Below are positions 63,258 to 64,000 of a stretch of 64,000 nt of DNA, piece by piece. The DNA comes from Sporosarcina sp. BP05. Lineage in GTDB: Bacteria; Bacillota; Bacilli; Bacillales_A; Planococcaceae. A model generated the notes under the pieces. The model did no database searches. It was given only the letters and a program-made list of their open reading frames with translations, and had not been told where the DNA came from. Numbering within the stretch: position 1 is the first letter of the stretch; every line of letters begins with the position of its first letter. Position numbers and translations under genes: made by a program. The DNA lies in assembly GCF_014282005.1 (NCBI RefSeq), contig NZ_JACFTD010000005.1, forward strand, positions 124,001-188,000, written 5' to 3'.

Positions 63258-64000
63258 TTAAATTTTTGTGATTTGTTTTGTTTCCATTGATTCCAAAGCT
63301 GCCAAGATTACCTGTAATGATTTCATACCTTCCTCACCATTAATGAGTGGCTCAGTATCTTGCACAATTGAGTCAACAAAATGATCAATAATATGCGTGG
63401 TTGTTTGACCACCTTCGGCATTAGACTGAATTCCACCCAATTCATAGTTAACGACTTCTCCATTTTTATATTGCACAATTAACGAATAGTTTGCATCATC
63501 TTCTAAACGTAATGTAGCATGTTCACCGTAGATAATTGTGGAATTATCTTCTTTTGCCGTATAAGCCCAACTAGCTGCAAGCGTTCCAATCACGCCGCTT
63601 TCAGACTTTAAAATACAAACAGCATTATCATCAACATCTGTATTCTCTTTTGCACTTGTTTCGATAAAACCAGCTACTTCGACAAATTCTTCTCCAAGTA
63701 AATAGCGGAGTAAATCAGCTTTATGTACGCCAAGATCCCCCATCGCTCCAATAAAAGCTTGCTCTTTATTGAAGAACCAACTGTCTTTGCCGTCAATACT
63801 CCACCCTTCAGGTCCGCCATGTCCAAATGCAGTTCTGAAACTATAGATTTTACCTACTTCACCTTTTGCAATTAAGTCTCGTGCCTTAGCGTGCGATGGT
63901 ACAAAACGTTGATTATGAGCAATCATTAATTTTTTATTATTATTTTTTGCAGCCTCAATCATTTCCTCTGCTTCTGCTCTCGATGTTGCCATAGGTTTTT
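63258..64000 (-). CDS. Gfo/Idh/MocA family oxidoreductase, C-terminal part
   Basis: The 5' end lies beyond the right edge; the last 247 codons are here. It begins in KPMATSRAEAEEMIE, right after the usual CEK of this family, and has AFIGAMGDLGVHKADLLRYL with the conserved Asp-His, and NSTIIYGEHATLRLED. Third member of this family within 4 kb and in one operon with the TIM-barrel isomerase, a pairing typical of inositol and rare-sugar catabolism. Substrate not readable. Confidence 0.9.
   Translation of the reverse strand, partial: KPMATSRAEAEEMIEAAKNNNKKLMIAHNQRFVPSHAKARDLIAKGEVGKIYSFRTAFGHGGPEGWSIDGKDSWFFNKEQAFIGAMGDLGVHKADLLRYLLGEEFVEVAGFIETSAKENTDVDDNAVCILKSESGVIGTLAASWAYTAKEDNSTIIYGEHATLRLEDDANYSLIVQYKNGEVVNYELGGIQSNAEGGQTTTHIIDHFVDSIVQDTEPLINGEEGMKSLQVILAALESMETKQITKI

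Overview
The window looks like chromosomal DNA of a low-GC, endospore-former-type Bacillota. Codon use, strong AGGAGG-type ribosome sites, the glmS ribozyme, HPr with both His15 and Ser46, an MtlR-type PTS regulator, cre-like sites, a DUF1540 protein and type-2 GalT all fit Bacillales. A Planococcaceae/Sporosarcina-like host is my best guess, but it is inferred from protein character and not from any marker gene. I saw no rRNA, tRNA, CRISPR array or prophage.

Layout. 1-6 kb: the 5' end of glmS with its self-cleaving ribozyme, a VTT membrane protein, a GNAT-cutC-GNAT operon whose last gene seems to start with AUU, a SEC-C protein, a 45-codon small gene, and the tail of a dead IS605-type TnpB. 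6-12.6 kb: a polyamine cluster (speD-speA-speE-speB, then carboxyspermidine dehydrogenase and decarboxylase), encoding two different ways of adding an aminopropyl group. 12.6-18.8 kb: a LysM-3D cell-wall protein, ptsHI, a decayed polyol dehydrogenase, purU and small conserved genes. 18.8-23.3 kb: formate dehydrogenase (fdhF, DUF1641) divergent from fdhD. 23.4-29.1 kb: a structured intergenic repeat and the mannitol PTS operon mtlA-mtlR-mtlF-mtlD. 29.2-36.4 kb: accessory genes, including an ATPase-TOPRIM pair that resembles a phage-defence module, a secreted repeat protein and an HtrA-like anchored protease.

36.4-60 kb is a carbohydrate region: msmX (shared sugar-ABC ATPase), a PucR-like regulator, a gene scar, GH32 sucrose hydrolase, GH36 alpha-galactosidase, the MsmEFG transporter and its LacI regulator, then pgcA, a ROK repressor, a HAD phosphatase, gnd and galKETM. 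Together these would import raffinose-type sugars, cut them to galactose, glucose and fructose, convert galactose to glucose-1-phosphate, and feed glycolysis and the pentose phosphate path. 60-64 kb holds three Gfo/Idh/MocA oxidoreductases and a TIM-barrel sugar isomerase; the last one is cut by the right edge.

Themes across the window. Gene decay is frequent (tnpB, a polyol dehydrogenase, an isomerase/GH4 fusion scar, an SDR, and several unnamed remnants). A ~95-base hairpin element with covarying stems occurs in three copies, each just upstream of, and co-oriented with, an open reading frame.
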